A DNA stretch of 64,000 bases from Subtercola sp. Its GTDB lineage: Bacteria; Actinomycetota; Actinomycetes; Actinomycetales; Microbacteriaceae. How positions within the stretch are numbered: the first letter of the stretch is position 1; each line of letters begins with the position of its first letter. The position numbers were made by a program, and so were the translations under genes. The notes beneath the pieces are model-generated. The model saw nothing but the letters and a program-made list of their open reading frames with translations, searched no databases and was not told the DNA's origin. Of the stretch, positions 15,304 through 23,829 are shown in pieces. The stretch lies in assembly GCA_025463765.1 (NCBI GenBank), contig JAODBC010000039.1, forward strand, positions 62,001-126,000, given 5' to 3'.

Positions 15304-16734
15304 CTAGTTGTTCGACAGCGCGTTTCCGCACTTGTAGATACCGACGGTGAGGCTGTCGAGGGCCTCGCGCCCGGCATCGATCGAGCTATCGAGCGAGAAA
15401 AAAGCGAAGGTCAACGTTGTGCCGTCTGCCGCGTGTACGACTCCCGCCAGCGTGTTGGCGGTGTCGATCGAGCCGGTCTTCGCGATCACTTTGCCGTCGA
15501 CCACCGAGTTGGCGCCCGTGAAGCGGTACGACAGAGTTCCCGTTTGATCGGCGACCGGCAGGCCGTCGAGAATCACACCTAAGTTACCGACGCGGGCGTT
15601 GATCTTGTCGAACAGCGTCGTCAAGAACTTCGCCGAAACCGCATCGTCGTTGCTGAGCCCCGACCCGTCGACGATGACGAGGTTACTGACGTCGAGACCG
15701 TAATTGTCGTGCAAGGCGGAGGTGATCGCCGTCTGCAGCGACGCGAACGAACTGCCGACTCCGAGCTTGATCGCCGTGAGCCGAGCGAGCATCTCTGCTT
15801 CCGTGTTGTCTGAGCGCAGAATCGCCTCTTGCACCATCGTCGACACCGGCGCGGACTGCACAGACCCCAGGGTGCTGGCGCCCGGCAGAGCAGTACCCGC
15901 GACCAGCTGAGCACCGGAGGCCACCGAGCCCAGCGCGCTCTGCAACGCCTGCCCGGCCCGGCTCACCGGGTCTGAGCTGCGCGGAGAAGTGTCGGCCATC
16001 GGATTCGCCCGGTCACCGTCGACCATCAGCGCGGTCACCTCGGCGGTGGATCCCTCGGTCTGCTCGATCCTGTCCCACGACGACTGCCAGCTGTCGCCGC
16101 TGAACAGCGAGCTGTCGAGCACGATCGTCGAGATCGGCACCCCGGCATTCGCCGGATCGGCCGCCCAGGCCGCCTTCACCTGACCTGCGAGATCGGCCAT
16201 GTTCGCGGTGTTGTTGTAGATGTTCGACGAACCGCTGGCGAGCGTGACATCGCCACCGCCGACCAGCACCACCGTTCCCGGAGCTGAACCGGCCACGACC
16301 TTCGTCGTGATGCGATAGTCGGGGCCGAGCACAGCAAGCGCCGCCGACGACGTGAGCACCTTCATGACGCTGGCGGTACGGGAGTAGGTATCACCGCTGC
16401 GATCGAACAGAATCTCACCGGTATCGGCCTTACGAACAGTGCCCTCAAACGTGGCCAGACCCGCCGCGCTGGCCAGATCGTTCACCGAGCAGGTGCGCAC
16501 GATGCTCGCGCCGGCGGCCGATGTCGGTTGAGGCCGACGCGTCGGAACCGGCAGCGTCGAGATCGGCCCCAGGGTGGGCGCCGCCGAAGCCACCGAGGCG
16601 ATCGGCTGATGTGCCGACGCGACCGCGGCTCCGGCGCCGACCGAGCCGAGCGCCAAGACGGCGAAAGCGACCCAGGCTACAGCGACCAGCCAGCCCCGGC
16701 GCGGGCGATGGTGCGCGGGGGCGTGGTCGGGCAT
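15304..16734 (-). CDS. D-alanyl-D-alanine carboxypeptidase/endopeptidase, PBP4-type (peptidase S13)
   Basis: An exported penicillin-binding protein that trims or cleaves peptidoglycan stem peptides. It has an N-terminal signal/anchor helix (residues ~14-42) followed by a Pro/Thr linker. The active-site SxxK is SVMK (~123), the SxN motif is SDN (~308) and the third motif is KTG in IAKTGSID (~430). VDGSGLSNDD and VLVGGGDVTL are typical S13 landmarks. A cysteine pair (CSV near 82 and CGN at the end) could form a disulfide. The length of 476 is typical. It stands alone on the minus strand between pncA and an oxidoreductase gene with short gaps. ATG at 16734 has only a weak ribosome site. Confidence 0.9.
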   Translation of the reverse strand: MPDHAPAHHRPRRGWLVAVAWVAFAVLALGSVGAGAAVASAHQPIASVASAAPTLGPISTLPVPTRRPQPTSAAGASIVRTCSVNDLASAAGLATFEGTVRKADTGEILFDRSGDTYSRTASVMKVLTSSAALAVLGPDYRITTKVVAGSAPGTVVLVGGGDVTLASGSSNIYNNTANMADLAGQVKAAWAADPANAGVPISTIVLDSSLFSGDSWQSSWDRIEQTEGSTAEVTALMVDGDRANPMADTSPRSSDPVSRAGQALQSALGSVASGAQLVAGTALPGASTLGSVQSAPVSTMVQEAILRSDNTEAEMLARLTAIKLGVGSSFASLQTAITSALHDNYGLDVSNLVIVDGSGLSNDDAVSAKFLTTLFDKINARVGNLGVILDGLPVADQTGTLSYRFTGANSVVDGKVIAKTGSIDTANTLAGVVHAADGTTLTFAFFSLDSSIDAGREALDSLTVGIYKCGNALSNN

Positions 16735-16794
16735 CCGGTCAATTTACCACTCGAGTCTGAAGCCGCGGTCTGAGCACCACCCCGGCCGTCAGCA

Positions 16795-17775
16795 TCACTC
16801 CCCCGGGTAGACCAGCCCGATCTGCCGACGCACCTCGTCGAGGGTGCCCATGATCGCAACCGACGACGACGCGGGCATCAGGGGGCTTTCGCGCTCGCCT
16901 GCCGCGATCATCCGCTCGAATTCGAAGGCTTGATACTCCATTCCGCGCGAGACGACCGGATGCTCGTACCGCTCGAGCACCGTGCCCGCCGAGTCGATCA
17001 GGCGGAACGTGGTCGGAGTGAACCACATCGCATCGATTTCGATGCGCGCCTCGGTGCCGATGATCGAAGCGACGTTCGGCCCGGCCGTATCGAGAGCAAA
17101 CTGCGACACTGACTGCGTGCCACCCTCGTGCTCCATGACGACGACCGTCTGCCGGTCGACGCCCGTCGCGGTCGGGCTCGATGATGCGAGTACCCGCGCG
17201 GGCAGGCCGAGAAGGTCGATCGCGAACGAGATCGGGTAGATGCCGAGGTCGAGCAATGCGCCCCCGCCGAGCTCAGGGTTGTTGATGCGATGTGCCGGGT
17301 CGGCCGGGAGTCGCTGATTGTGGTCGGCAGAGATCGTGCGAATCTCACCGAGCGCGCCCGAAGCGATGAGCTCGCGAATGCGCACGGTTTGCGGCAAGAA
17401 CCTGGTCCACATCGCCTCCATCACGGCGACTTCGTGCGCAGCCGCCTCATCGACGATCAGCTGGGCCTCGCGCGCATTGACGGTGAACGCCTTCTCGATG
17501 AGAACGTGCTTGCCTGCGCGAATGGCCAAGAGGGCGTTCTCGACGTGCAGCGGATGCGGGGTCGCGACATAGACCGCATCGACGTCTTCATCGGAGACAA
17601 GATCTTCGTAACTGCCGTGGGCGGTCGGGTCGCCGAACCGGCCCGCGAACTCGCGCGCGTTCTCGAGGGAGCGCGAGCCGACAGCGCTCACCTGAAGCCC
17701 GGTCGTCAGCAGATCGGTCGTGAACTGCGAGGCGATCCAGCCCGTGCCGAGAATTCCCCACCGAATGTCGCTCAT
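16795..17775 (-). CDS. Gfo/Idh/MocA-family oxidoreductase
   Basis: An NAD(P)-dependent sugar or inositol-type dehydrogenase. The N-terminal Rossmann fold begins IRWGILGTGWIASQF (GxGxxA, residue ~8). VYVATPHPLHVENALLAIRAGKHVLIEKAF (~68-97) contains the EK(P/A) signature with the conserved Lys, here EKAF in place of the more common EKP. The central AMWTRFLPQ and the C-terminal substrate domain with GGGALLDLGIYPISFA (~178) match trans-1,2-dihydrobenzene-diol-dehydrogenase-like members. The substrate is unknown. GGAGCAAA immediately upstream of the ATG at 17775 supports the start. The 204-bp gap behind it (17776-17979) holds only a small GCCCCAAACTGGGGC palindrome. Confidence 0.88.
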   Translation of the reverse strand: MSDIRWGILGTGWIASQFTTDLLTTGLQVSAVGSRSLENAREFAGRFGDPTAHGSYEDLVSDEDVDAVYVATPHPLHVENALLAIRAGKHVLIEKAFTVNAREAQLIVDEAAAHEVAVMEAMWTRFLPQTVRIRELIASGALGEIRTISADHNQRLPADPAHRINNPELGGGALLDLGIYPISFAIDLLGLPARVLASSSPTATGVDRQTVVVMEHEGGTQSVSQFALDTAGPNVASIIGTEARIEIDAMWFTPTTFRLIDSAGTVLERYEHPVVSRGMEYQAFEFERMIAAGERESPLMPASSSVAIMGTLDEVRRQIGLVYPGE

Positions 17776-17979
17776 TTTGCTCCTTCATCGCCCTCTGGTC
17801 GCCTCGACCATCTTGCCCTACCCGCACGTCAACGCCCCAAACTGGGGCAAGACGGGCACGGCTCGCTACTGGCACGCTGATCAGTAGCTACCGGCGAGCT
17901 TTTCCCCCCAATGGATCCCCACTCGCCGGCAGCCCTCACTTCAGTGCACACGGGCGAGCGTGAGCGCATGCGTGCCGCG

Positions 17980-19425
17980 TTAGGGCCGGCTGAGTCGGTA
18001 GATGGTCGTGTCAGAGAGCGTGAGAGTGTTTTCGACGTGATAGCCCGCGCCCTCGAACATGACGACATCGTTCGAAGCCTCGGAGTCGTGATCGCCAATG
18101 AACCACAGTGTGTGCCCCGGGAGAGGTTCGTGCACAGCGTCTGTCGGGCTTCGGTAGTCGCCCCACAGAGATGAGGTGTCGCTCTCCACTAACCCCACAT
18201 CGTCGGTTGCCTCGAAGGCGCGGGGGTAGCTGATCATCAACCCGCGCGTATGGTTCGATTCGAAAAGCACCGCGTCACCCGGGCTGGCGATGGCCGCGAA
18301 CTCTGCGGCGGCCTGCGACCAATCGCTCTTATTCGCTTGCGGTGTTCGCAGGCCGACGTCGGTTGCCAGGGCCAAGGCGGCTATCACGACGACTCCCACG
18401 ATTCCCCACGAGTTTCGCGGTAAGACCGAGAGCGTGAAACCGATGAGCAGCGCCGCAGCCGGTACGCAGAACGACACGTATCGCGGGCTGTAACTGGGAG
18501 ACACGAGGCTGATGGCGGCGAGCAGTACGACGGGAACGAGCAGCCACACGAGGCCGAGCGTGACCAGCGGCGGAAACCACTGCACCTTCGCCCTCAGATA
18601 GACCGCAACCGCTGTCGCAAGCAGAATGAGCGCCCAGCAGACGATCGCGAGCGGTTGCGAGTAGAACCATTGCAACAGAAAAACGTCGTTCCCGGTCACT
18701 GCTTTTCCGACGCTGATGATCTGCCCGCGTTCGAACACCGAGGCGAGGATGACCGGGAGGGCGATGAGGAGCCCCGCGACGGTGGCTAACGCCCACCCCT
18801 TCGCGGCGGCCCGACGTACACCGAGATCTTTTCGGGCAAAGATCAGAAAGAGGCCGAATACCGCAGCGAGAAGCGCCAGGTAGAGAAAGACATAGATCGC
18901 CGCGGCAAACGCGAGGGCGAACCACAGCCACGCTCGACTTCGGTTCTGCCGCACAAGTCTGAGCAGCAAGATCGTCAGCCACACTGCTGCCGCAGCTGCT
19001 ATCGCGTAAGAGCGACCCTGGGCGCCCATGTCGATGGTGCGGGGAAGAACGGCCGCGACGAATCCGGCGAGTATGCCACTCCATCGTGTCGATAGCCTGG
19101 CCCCGATCACCACCACGCCCGCGACCATGAAGCCCACGGCGATCGCACTCGGGAGTCGCAGCGAGACCTCGGAGATGCCGAACATCCGAATCCAGAAATG
19201 CATGAACAGGTAGTAAGTGCCGTGCACTGCGTCGACATTGAGCAGGAGCTTCGGCAGGGTCGAGAGCGGCCGAGATGCCGCAGCGATCGTGGCCGCTTCA
19301 TCTGTCCAGAACGACGGAACCCATGACCCGACGAAAGATGCGACGAAACCGAAAGCCCCAACGGCGACCGCTGCCGGTGCCACGCGAGCTGTGCGCGACG
19401 GGGTGGCGGTCAAGGTCGTCGTCAT
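17980..19425 (-). CDS. Polytopic GT-C/GT39-like glycosyltransferase
   Basis: A protein of 481 residues with about ten membrane helices and a soluble C-terminal domain (~110 residues). The first extracytoplasmic loop carries FWTDEAATIAAASRPL. An acidic DEA motif at this place is characteristic of dolichyl/polyprenyl-phosphate-mannose-type GT-C transferases (GT39/ArnT/PMT-like). The C-terminal part (FESNHTRGLMISYP, HTLWFIGDHDS) resembles the lumenal tail of such enzymes. It may use the polyprenyl-phosphate mannose made by the GT2 enzyme at 1502, but this is inference. GAGGGG five bases upstream supports ATG at 19425. The gene begins only 84 bp downstream of tRNA-Thr on the same strand. Confidence 0.7.
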   Translation of the reverse strand: MTTTLTATPSRTARVAPAAVAVGAFGFVASFVGSWVPSFWTDEAATIAAASRPLSTLPKLLLNVDAVHGTYYLFMHFWIRMFGISEVSLRLPSAIAVGFMVAGVVVIGARLSTRWSGILAGFVAAVLPRTIDMGAQGRSYAIAAAAAVWLTILLLRLVRQNRSRAWLWFALAFAAAIYVFLYLALLAAVFGLFLIFARKDLGVRRAAAKGWALATVAGLLIALPVILASVFERGQIISVGKAVTGNDVFLLQWFYSQPLAIVCWALILLATAVAVYLRAKVQWFPPLVTLGLVWLLVPVVLLAAISLVSPSYSPRYVSFCVPAAALLIGFTLSVLPRNSWGIVGVVVIAALALATDVGLRTPQANKSDWSQAAAEFAAIASPGDAVLFESNHTRGLMISYPRAFEATDDVGLVESDTSSLWGDYRSPTDAVHEPLPGHTLWFIGDHDSEASNDVVMFEGAGYHVENTLTLSDTTIYRLSRP

Positions 19426-19509
19426 GCGCGCCCCTCTATCGCTCGGCACGGCGACAGTCGGTGTCTCTGGCCCCACGGGGTTTCTCGCCACAGGATCTTT
19501 AGCCCCAAG

Positions 19510-19582
19510 GGCCGCCTATCAGAATCGAACTGATGACCTATTCATTACGAGTGAATCGCTCTACCGACTGAGCTAAGGCGGC
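19510..19582 (-). tRNA. tRNA-Thr (anticodon CGT)
   Basis: Read on the minus strand: acceptor stem GCCGCCT (19582-19576) with AGGCGGC (19517-19511), D-arm AGCTCAGTCGGTAGAGC, anticodon stem ATTCA/TGAAT enclosing CTCGTAA (anticodon CGT), short variable loop, and T-arm with GTTCGATTC. CCA is not encoded. It lies between a TetR-family gene and the GT-C gene. Confidence 0.95.
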
Positions 19583-19617
19583 CTGGCCGGGGTTACCCCA
19601 CGGCACAGCAAGCAAGC

Positions 19618-20280
19618 TTATATGAGTGTGTGAAGCTCGCGAAACGAGTTGGTGAGCAACACGGCCATGGAATCGCCATCAGAGCTCTGCGCCCAGCACG
19701 CCCAAGCGTGCCGCATGGCCGCCAAGGCGACCAGGGCAGTCAATGAGGCTCGGTCGCGAAGTAGTGTTTGATCAGGTACTTCGCTCGTTTCGACCCGGGC
19801 TCGGGCATCCACTTCGAGTCGACGCTCGACGAGCGAGGTGAGCTCGACCTCGAACTCTCGAACTCTGCTAATTCGCTGAATCAGCAGGTGCGGGGCATCG
19901 TGAATGACGCTCTTGCGCAGCTGGTGCAGCTCGAAGTCTTCGGTGTCGGGCGTCGCGACCACGAGCATGATGCCGAGCAGCCCGTCGAGAACCGGCTGAT
20001 CGGGCCCGGCTGCAACGAAGGCCTCGGAGAGTTCGGTCGGCAAAGCGCCGAAATTCGAATCGCCCATCACCGCTGACTCTTTCGAATCGAAGTAGTTGAA
20101 GAAGGTTCGGGGCGAGATGTCTGCCCGCCTGCTGATGTCGTCGACGGTGACGTTCTCGAGGCCCTTCTCACGGCTCAGCTCGAGAACGGCGAACTGAATC
20201 GACCGTCTCGTCGCCTGACGTTTACGCTCGCGCAGACCGAGCTCTGGCGCGGAGGCGGGTGCGCTCATCGTGTCGGTCAC
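19618..20280 (-). CDS. TetR/AcrR-family transcriptional regulator
   Basis: A dimeric DNA-binding repressor. The N-terminal helix-turn-helix domain (residues ~16-70) reads LRERKRQATRRSIQFAVLEL, then VTVDDISRRADISPRTFFNYFDSKE, which is a textbook TetR recognition segment. The C-terminal ligand-binding part (~80-215) has no recognisable specificity. The start is either GTG at 20280 or ATG at 20268; neither has a strong ribosome site. No divergent gene exists, because the next gene upstream (20380-21966) points the same way, so its targets cannot be read from context. It may regulate only itself or a distant locus. It ends 36 bp before tRNA-Thr. Confidence 0.88.
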   Translation of the reverse strand: MTDTMSAPASAPELGLRERKRQATRRSIQFAVLELSREKGLENVTVDDISRRADISPRTFFNYFDSKESAVMGDSNFGALPTELSEAFVAAGPDQPVLDGLLGIMLVVATPDTEDFELHQLRKSVIHDAPHLLIQRISRVREFEVELTSLVERRLEVDARARVETSEVPDQTLLRDRASLTALVALAAMRHAWACWAQSSDGDSMAVLLTNSFRELHTLI

Positions 20281-20379
20281 CCACTAATCATTGCAGACTG
20301 CGCAATATTGCACACCGCTATCGTGAGGTGACTTTTCGTTCCGTTCACAGGCCACCGGATGCCCGCGTCTGGCCGAGTG

Positions 20380-21966
20380 TCAGCTCGTGCATCGAGGGTC
20401 AGAACTCGGCACCGCCCCCGTCAAGAAGTACTGATTCACGAGGGAGTGTACGCACGAAGAAGAGTTGTAGGCCGTGTGCCCCTCACCGACGAATGTGATC
20501 AGCTGGGCGCTCTGAAGTTGCTTGGCCACAGACTGCGCGTCTTCATAGGGAGTTGCGGGGTCGTCTGTCGTGCCGATGACCAGGATGGGCTTCGCCCCCG
20601 GCGCGCTCACGGGCCCGGGCGTGCGGGTCGCCGGCACCGGCCACGCCGCGCAACCGATGTCGCCGTAGGTCCACCACGGGCCGAAAGTGGGTGAAGCGGC
20701 GATGAGTTCGGCGTTCTGCTTCGTTATGGTCGCCGCATCTGTCACCGCGGGGTAGTCGAGGCAGTTGATGGCGGTGAACGCCTCGGTCTGGTTGTTCTGG
20801 TAGGTGCCGTCGGTATTGCGACCGTTGTACGCATCGGCGAGCTGGAAGGCCAGATCGGCTTTGCCCTGCTTGACCTGAGCGATCATCTGCGACAGGTAGG
20901 GCCAGCTGTCTTTGCTGTACAGCGGGTAGAAGATGGCCGTCAGCAGAGACGAAGAGCCGAGCTGTCGGCCGTCGCTTGCGGTGATCGGGCTCTTGTCGAC
21001 CGCATTCAGCAGTGTCTGAACTTGGGTCGACGCATTGTCGACCGTTCCCGAGAACGGGCAGTCCGACCCTGCGAGACAGTCCGCCAGATAGGCGCGCATG
21101 GCGCCCTCGAAGCCCTTCGCCTGACCGAGGGTGGAATCGAAGCCGGTCGACGTGGGGTCGACCACACCATCCAGTACGAGCCGATTCACTTTCGTCGGGA
21201 ACAGGGCCGCATATTCGCTGCCGATGAAGGTTCCGTAGGAGTAGCCGAGGTAGTTCAGCCCGGTGTCGCCGACCGATGCCCGCAGCGCGTCGAGGTCACG
21301 CACCGTGCTCTCGGTGTCGACGTGCCCGAGCAGCGCACCTGTCTTCTGCTCGCAGCCGGCCCCGAATGCGGTGGCGCTGGCCTTCGCAGCAGCCTGCCAC
21401 TCGGCAGAACCGTGTGCGCCGGGAGTGATGTCGTAGAGGTAGGAATCCATTTGCTTCGGCGTCACGCAGCTGACGGCCGACGAAGCTCCGACGCCGCGCG
21501 GGTCGAAGGCCACGACGTCGTACTGCTTCTGCAGCACGGGGTCGACGGCGAAGTCGGCGCTGTTCTTCAGAAAGTCGACGGCCGAGACGCCGGGGCCGCC
21601 CGGGTTGACGAAGAGCGTGCCGAGCTTCGTACCGCCGCCGCTGGCGGGCTTCTTGATGAGGGCGAGCGAGATCGTGTCGCCCCCCGGATTGCTCCAATCG
21701 AGTGGAACCGTGGCGGTCGCGCACTCGAATGAGCCGTTGCAGCTGCTCCAGTCGAGCGACTGGTCGTAAAACGGCTGCAACGCCGCGTCGACCTTCTCGC
21801 CCGTGGGCGTCGAGGCGCCCGCCGATTGGCCGTCGGTGGCTCCCGAGGCGGAACTGAACCAGGTCGAGCATCCGGAGAGAACAAGGGCGGCCAACACGGC
21901 GGCGGCGGCCAGCGCAAGGGCTCGGCCGCGGCGGCGCGACGAACGGGCGCGGGGTGGAACAGTCAC
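20380..21966 (-). CDS. Secreted lipoprotein alpha/beta hydrolase, tripeptidyl-aminopeptidase (TAP)-like
   Basis: An exported serine hydrolase of the S33/TAP group known from Streptomyces and from M. tuberculosis Slp/CaeA-type proteins. A charged start and hydrophobic stretch end in the lipobox LSGC (Cys at ~33), so the mature protein is probably anchored to the outer face of the membrane. The nucleophile elbow is GYSYGTFIG (~242), the oxyanion region is FVNPGGPG (~120), and the acid and His are in VIGTTDDPATPYEDA (~465) and GEGHTAYN (~495). Three cysteine pairs are plausible. Its GTG start overlaps the holB stop by four bases, an unusual pairing of an exported hydrolase with a replication gene that is nevertheless common in actinobacteria. 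Confidence 0.88.
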   Translation of the reverse strand: MTVPPRARSSRRRGRALALAAAAVLAALVLSGCSTWFSSASGATDGQSAGASTPTGEKVDAALQPFYDQSLDWSSCNGSFECATATVPLDWSNPGGDTISLALIKKPASGGGTKLGTLFVNPGGPGVSAVDFLKNSADFAVDPVLQKQYDVVAFDPRGVGASSAVSCVTPKQMDSYLYDITPGAHGSAEWQAAAKASATAFGAGCEQKTGALLGHVDTESTVRDLDALRASVGDTGLNYLGYSYGTFIGSEYAALFPTKVNRLVLDGVVDPTSTGFDSTLGQAKGFEGAMRAYLADCLAGSDCPFSGTVDNASTQVQTLLNAVDKSPITASDGRQLGSSSLLTAIFYPLYSKDSWPYLSQMIAQVKQGKADLAFQLADAYNGRNTDGTYQNNQTEAFTAINCLDYPAVTDAATITKQNAELIAASPTFGPWWTYGDIGCAAWPVPATRTPGPVSAPGAKPILVIGTTDDPATPYEDAQSVAKQLQSAQLITFVGEGHTAYNSSSCVHSLVNQYFLTGAVPSSDPRCTS

Positions 21967-23123
21967 AGTGTTGCCTTTCGCTGTGGTGACGCAACGGTGA
22001 CAAGCATGGCCTCCAGCGCCAGGGCCGGGGTCACATTTCGTGAAATTCTCAGCCGGGCCGCAGCAATTGCATCCATGATTGCCAGCGTTTCTGCAGGGTC
22101 GGTGTCACGCGCGACCTGCACAAGCTGCTCTTCGATGGCGAGGTTGATGAGCTCGAGTTCGGAGTCGAGCTGCAGCAGCAGAACGTCACGGTACAGCGAG
22201 AGCAGATCGACCAGAATGCGGTCGATTCCGTCGCGCAGGCTTCGCGTGGCCCGGCGCTTCTGGTCTTCTTCGAGCGCCTTCACCTGCGAACGCAGACCCA
22301 TCGGAACCGCCTGCCCGGGCTCGACGCCGAGCGTGCGCAGCGTGTTCTCGCGCTCTTCGGCGTCGCGCTCTTCGGTGATGGCCTCGGCATCGTCTTTCGC
22401 CAGCTCGAGCAGCCGGGCGGCGGCCATGACCGCCTCAGGAACGGTCTGGATGCCCAGAGCGATGTTCAGCGTCTCTTCACGCCGGGCGCGAGCGTCGTCG
22501 TTCGTCGCAAGCCGATGCGCCATGCCGATGTGACTCTGCGACTCGCGCGCCGCGCGCTCGGCCGTCTCGTGGTCGACCCCGTCGCGTCGCTGCAGAAGGC
22601 GCGCGACGTCACTCGCACTCGGAACACGCAGACGCACCGAACGCACTCGCGACCGGATGGTCGGCAGCAGGTCGGCCTCGCTCGGAGCGCACAGAATCCA
22701 CACCGTGCGCTCTGGCGGTTCTTCGAGCGCCTTGAGCAGCACATTCGAGGTGCGTTCGACCATACGGTCGGCGTCTTCGATGACCATCACGCGGTAGCGC
22801 GACACCGACGGCGAGAACTGCGAACTCGTCACGAGCGAGCGCACCTCGTCGATGGAGATGATGACCCGGTCGGTGGCGAGCACGGCGAGATCGGGGTGCG
22901 TGCGGGCGGCCACTTGACGGCAATCAGGGCAGACCCCGCACCCGCCATTTCGGCAGAGGAGCGCCGACGCGAACGCGTAGGCGAGGTTCGAACGGCCCGA
23001 CCCGGGCGGCCCGGTGATGAGCCAGGAGTGCGTCATAGCCGCCTGCTGCGTCGACCCGCCCGCGGCCGCGCGAAAGAGCTCGATCGCCTCGGGCTGGCCG
23101 GTCAGTTCGTTCCACACGCTCAT
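21963..23123 (-). CDS. holB: DNA polymerase III subunit delta'
   Basis: A clamp-loader subunit of the replicative polymerase. The N-terminal AAA+ fold includes a P-loop variant GPPGSGRSNLAYAFA in which the usual Lys is Arg, as expected for delta', which does not hydrolyse ATP. It is followed by a zinc site CRNGGCGVCPDC (residues ~57-68), IISIDEVRSLV, VMVIEDADRM and LLKALEEPPERT, with the SRC-like region SRVRSVRL. The C-terminal half is the actinobacterial helical collar. The length of 386 is normal. tmk and topA lie upstream on the same strand, and the TAP-like hydrolase follows with a four-base overlap. Confidence 0.92.
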   Translation of the reverse strand: MSVWNELTGQPEAIELFRAAAGGSTQQAAMTHSWLITGPPGSGRSNLAYAFASALLCRNGGCGVCPDCRQVAARTHPDLAVLATDRVIISIDEVRSLVTSSQFSPSVSRYRVMVIEDADRMVERTSNVLLKALEEPPERTVWILCAPSEADLLPTIRSRVRSVRLRVPSASDVARLLQRRDGVDHETAERAARESQSHIGMAHRLATNDDARARREETLNIALGIQTVPEAVMAAARLLELAKDDAEAITEERDAEERENTLRTLGVEPGQAVPMGLRSQVKALEEDQKRRATRSLRDGIDRILVDLLSLYRDVLLLQLDSELELINLAIEEQLVQVARDTDPAETLAIMDAIAAARLRISRNVTPALALEAMLVTVASPQRKATL

Positions 23124-23190
23124 ACAGACAACTTACCCGGGGTAGCCGACACTCGCGCCGGGGCCGGCGGCGGCCCGGCCGGTCAGAGTC

Positions 23191-23829
23191 TCAGAGCAGC
23201 GGTTCGAGCCGGGCACGAACCTGCGCGGCGATGGATTCGGGCGGCAGCGTGCCGTCGACCACTACGAAGCGAGCGGGTTCGGCTGCCGCGATCTCGAGGA
23301 ACGACTCGCGCACCCTGCGGTGAAAGTCGCTCTTCTCGGCCTCGAGCCGGTCGAATCTCTTCTGATCGTTGTCGAGCCGGGCCCGCGCCGCGACCTCATC
23401 GAGATCGATCAGAACGGTGAGGTCTGGGCGCAGATCTTCGGTCGCCCACTGCGACAGCGATCGGATCTCGGCCGCACCCAACACACGACCGCTGCCCTGA
23501 TAGGCCACCGAGGAGTCGATGTAGCGATCTTGAATGACGATCTCGCCGCGTTCGAGCGCCGGTCGCACCTTCGTGGCGATGTGCTGAGCCCGGTCGGCCG
23601 CGTACAGCAGGGCTTCGGCCCGAGGAGTGATGAAGCCGCGGCTGTGCAAGACGATTTCGCGCACCTCGAGGCCGAATTCGGTGCCGCCAGGCTCACGCGT
23701 GCGCAGCACCGTGCGGCCCGCCTTGAGCAGCCACTCTTCGAGCAGGCCTGCTTGTGTCGACTTACCCGATCCGTCGCCGCCCTCGAGGGTGACGAAGAGA
23801 CCGCGGCCGACGCTCACCGCTGAATTCAC
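23191..23829 (-). CDS. tmk: Thymidylate kinase (dTMP kinase)
   Basis: Phosphorylates dTMP to dTDP. The P-loop LEGGDGSGKST sits at residue ~15. TREPGGTEFG (~45), the DRAQH motif (~79), the QDRYIDSSVAYQG segment (~97) and the lid region DLDEVAARARL...RFDRLEAE (~140-165) follow. The 212-residue length is standard. The GTG start at 23829 overlaps the topA stop in a GTGA, so translation is coupled to topA. holB begins 67 bp further on. The gap 23124-23190 contains only a GGCCGG-rich palindrome. Confidence 0.95.
   Translation of the reverse strand: MNSAVSVGRGLFVTLEGGDGSGKSTQAGLLEEWLLKAGRTVLRTREPGGTEFGLEVREIVLHSRGFITPRAEALLYAADRAQHIATKVRPALERGEIVIQDRYIDSSVAYQGSGRVLGAAEIRSLSQWATEDLRPDLTVLIDLDEVAARARLDNDQKRFDRLEAEKSDFHRRVRESFLEIAAAEPARFVVVDGTLPPESIAAQVRARLEPLL

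Noticed and set aside
17838-17852. GCCCCAAACTGGGGC palindrome as an operator
   Set aside because: It is a single short palindrome in a spacer between two leftward genes, with no second site and no regulator nearby.
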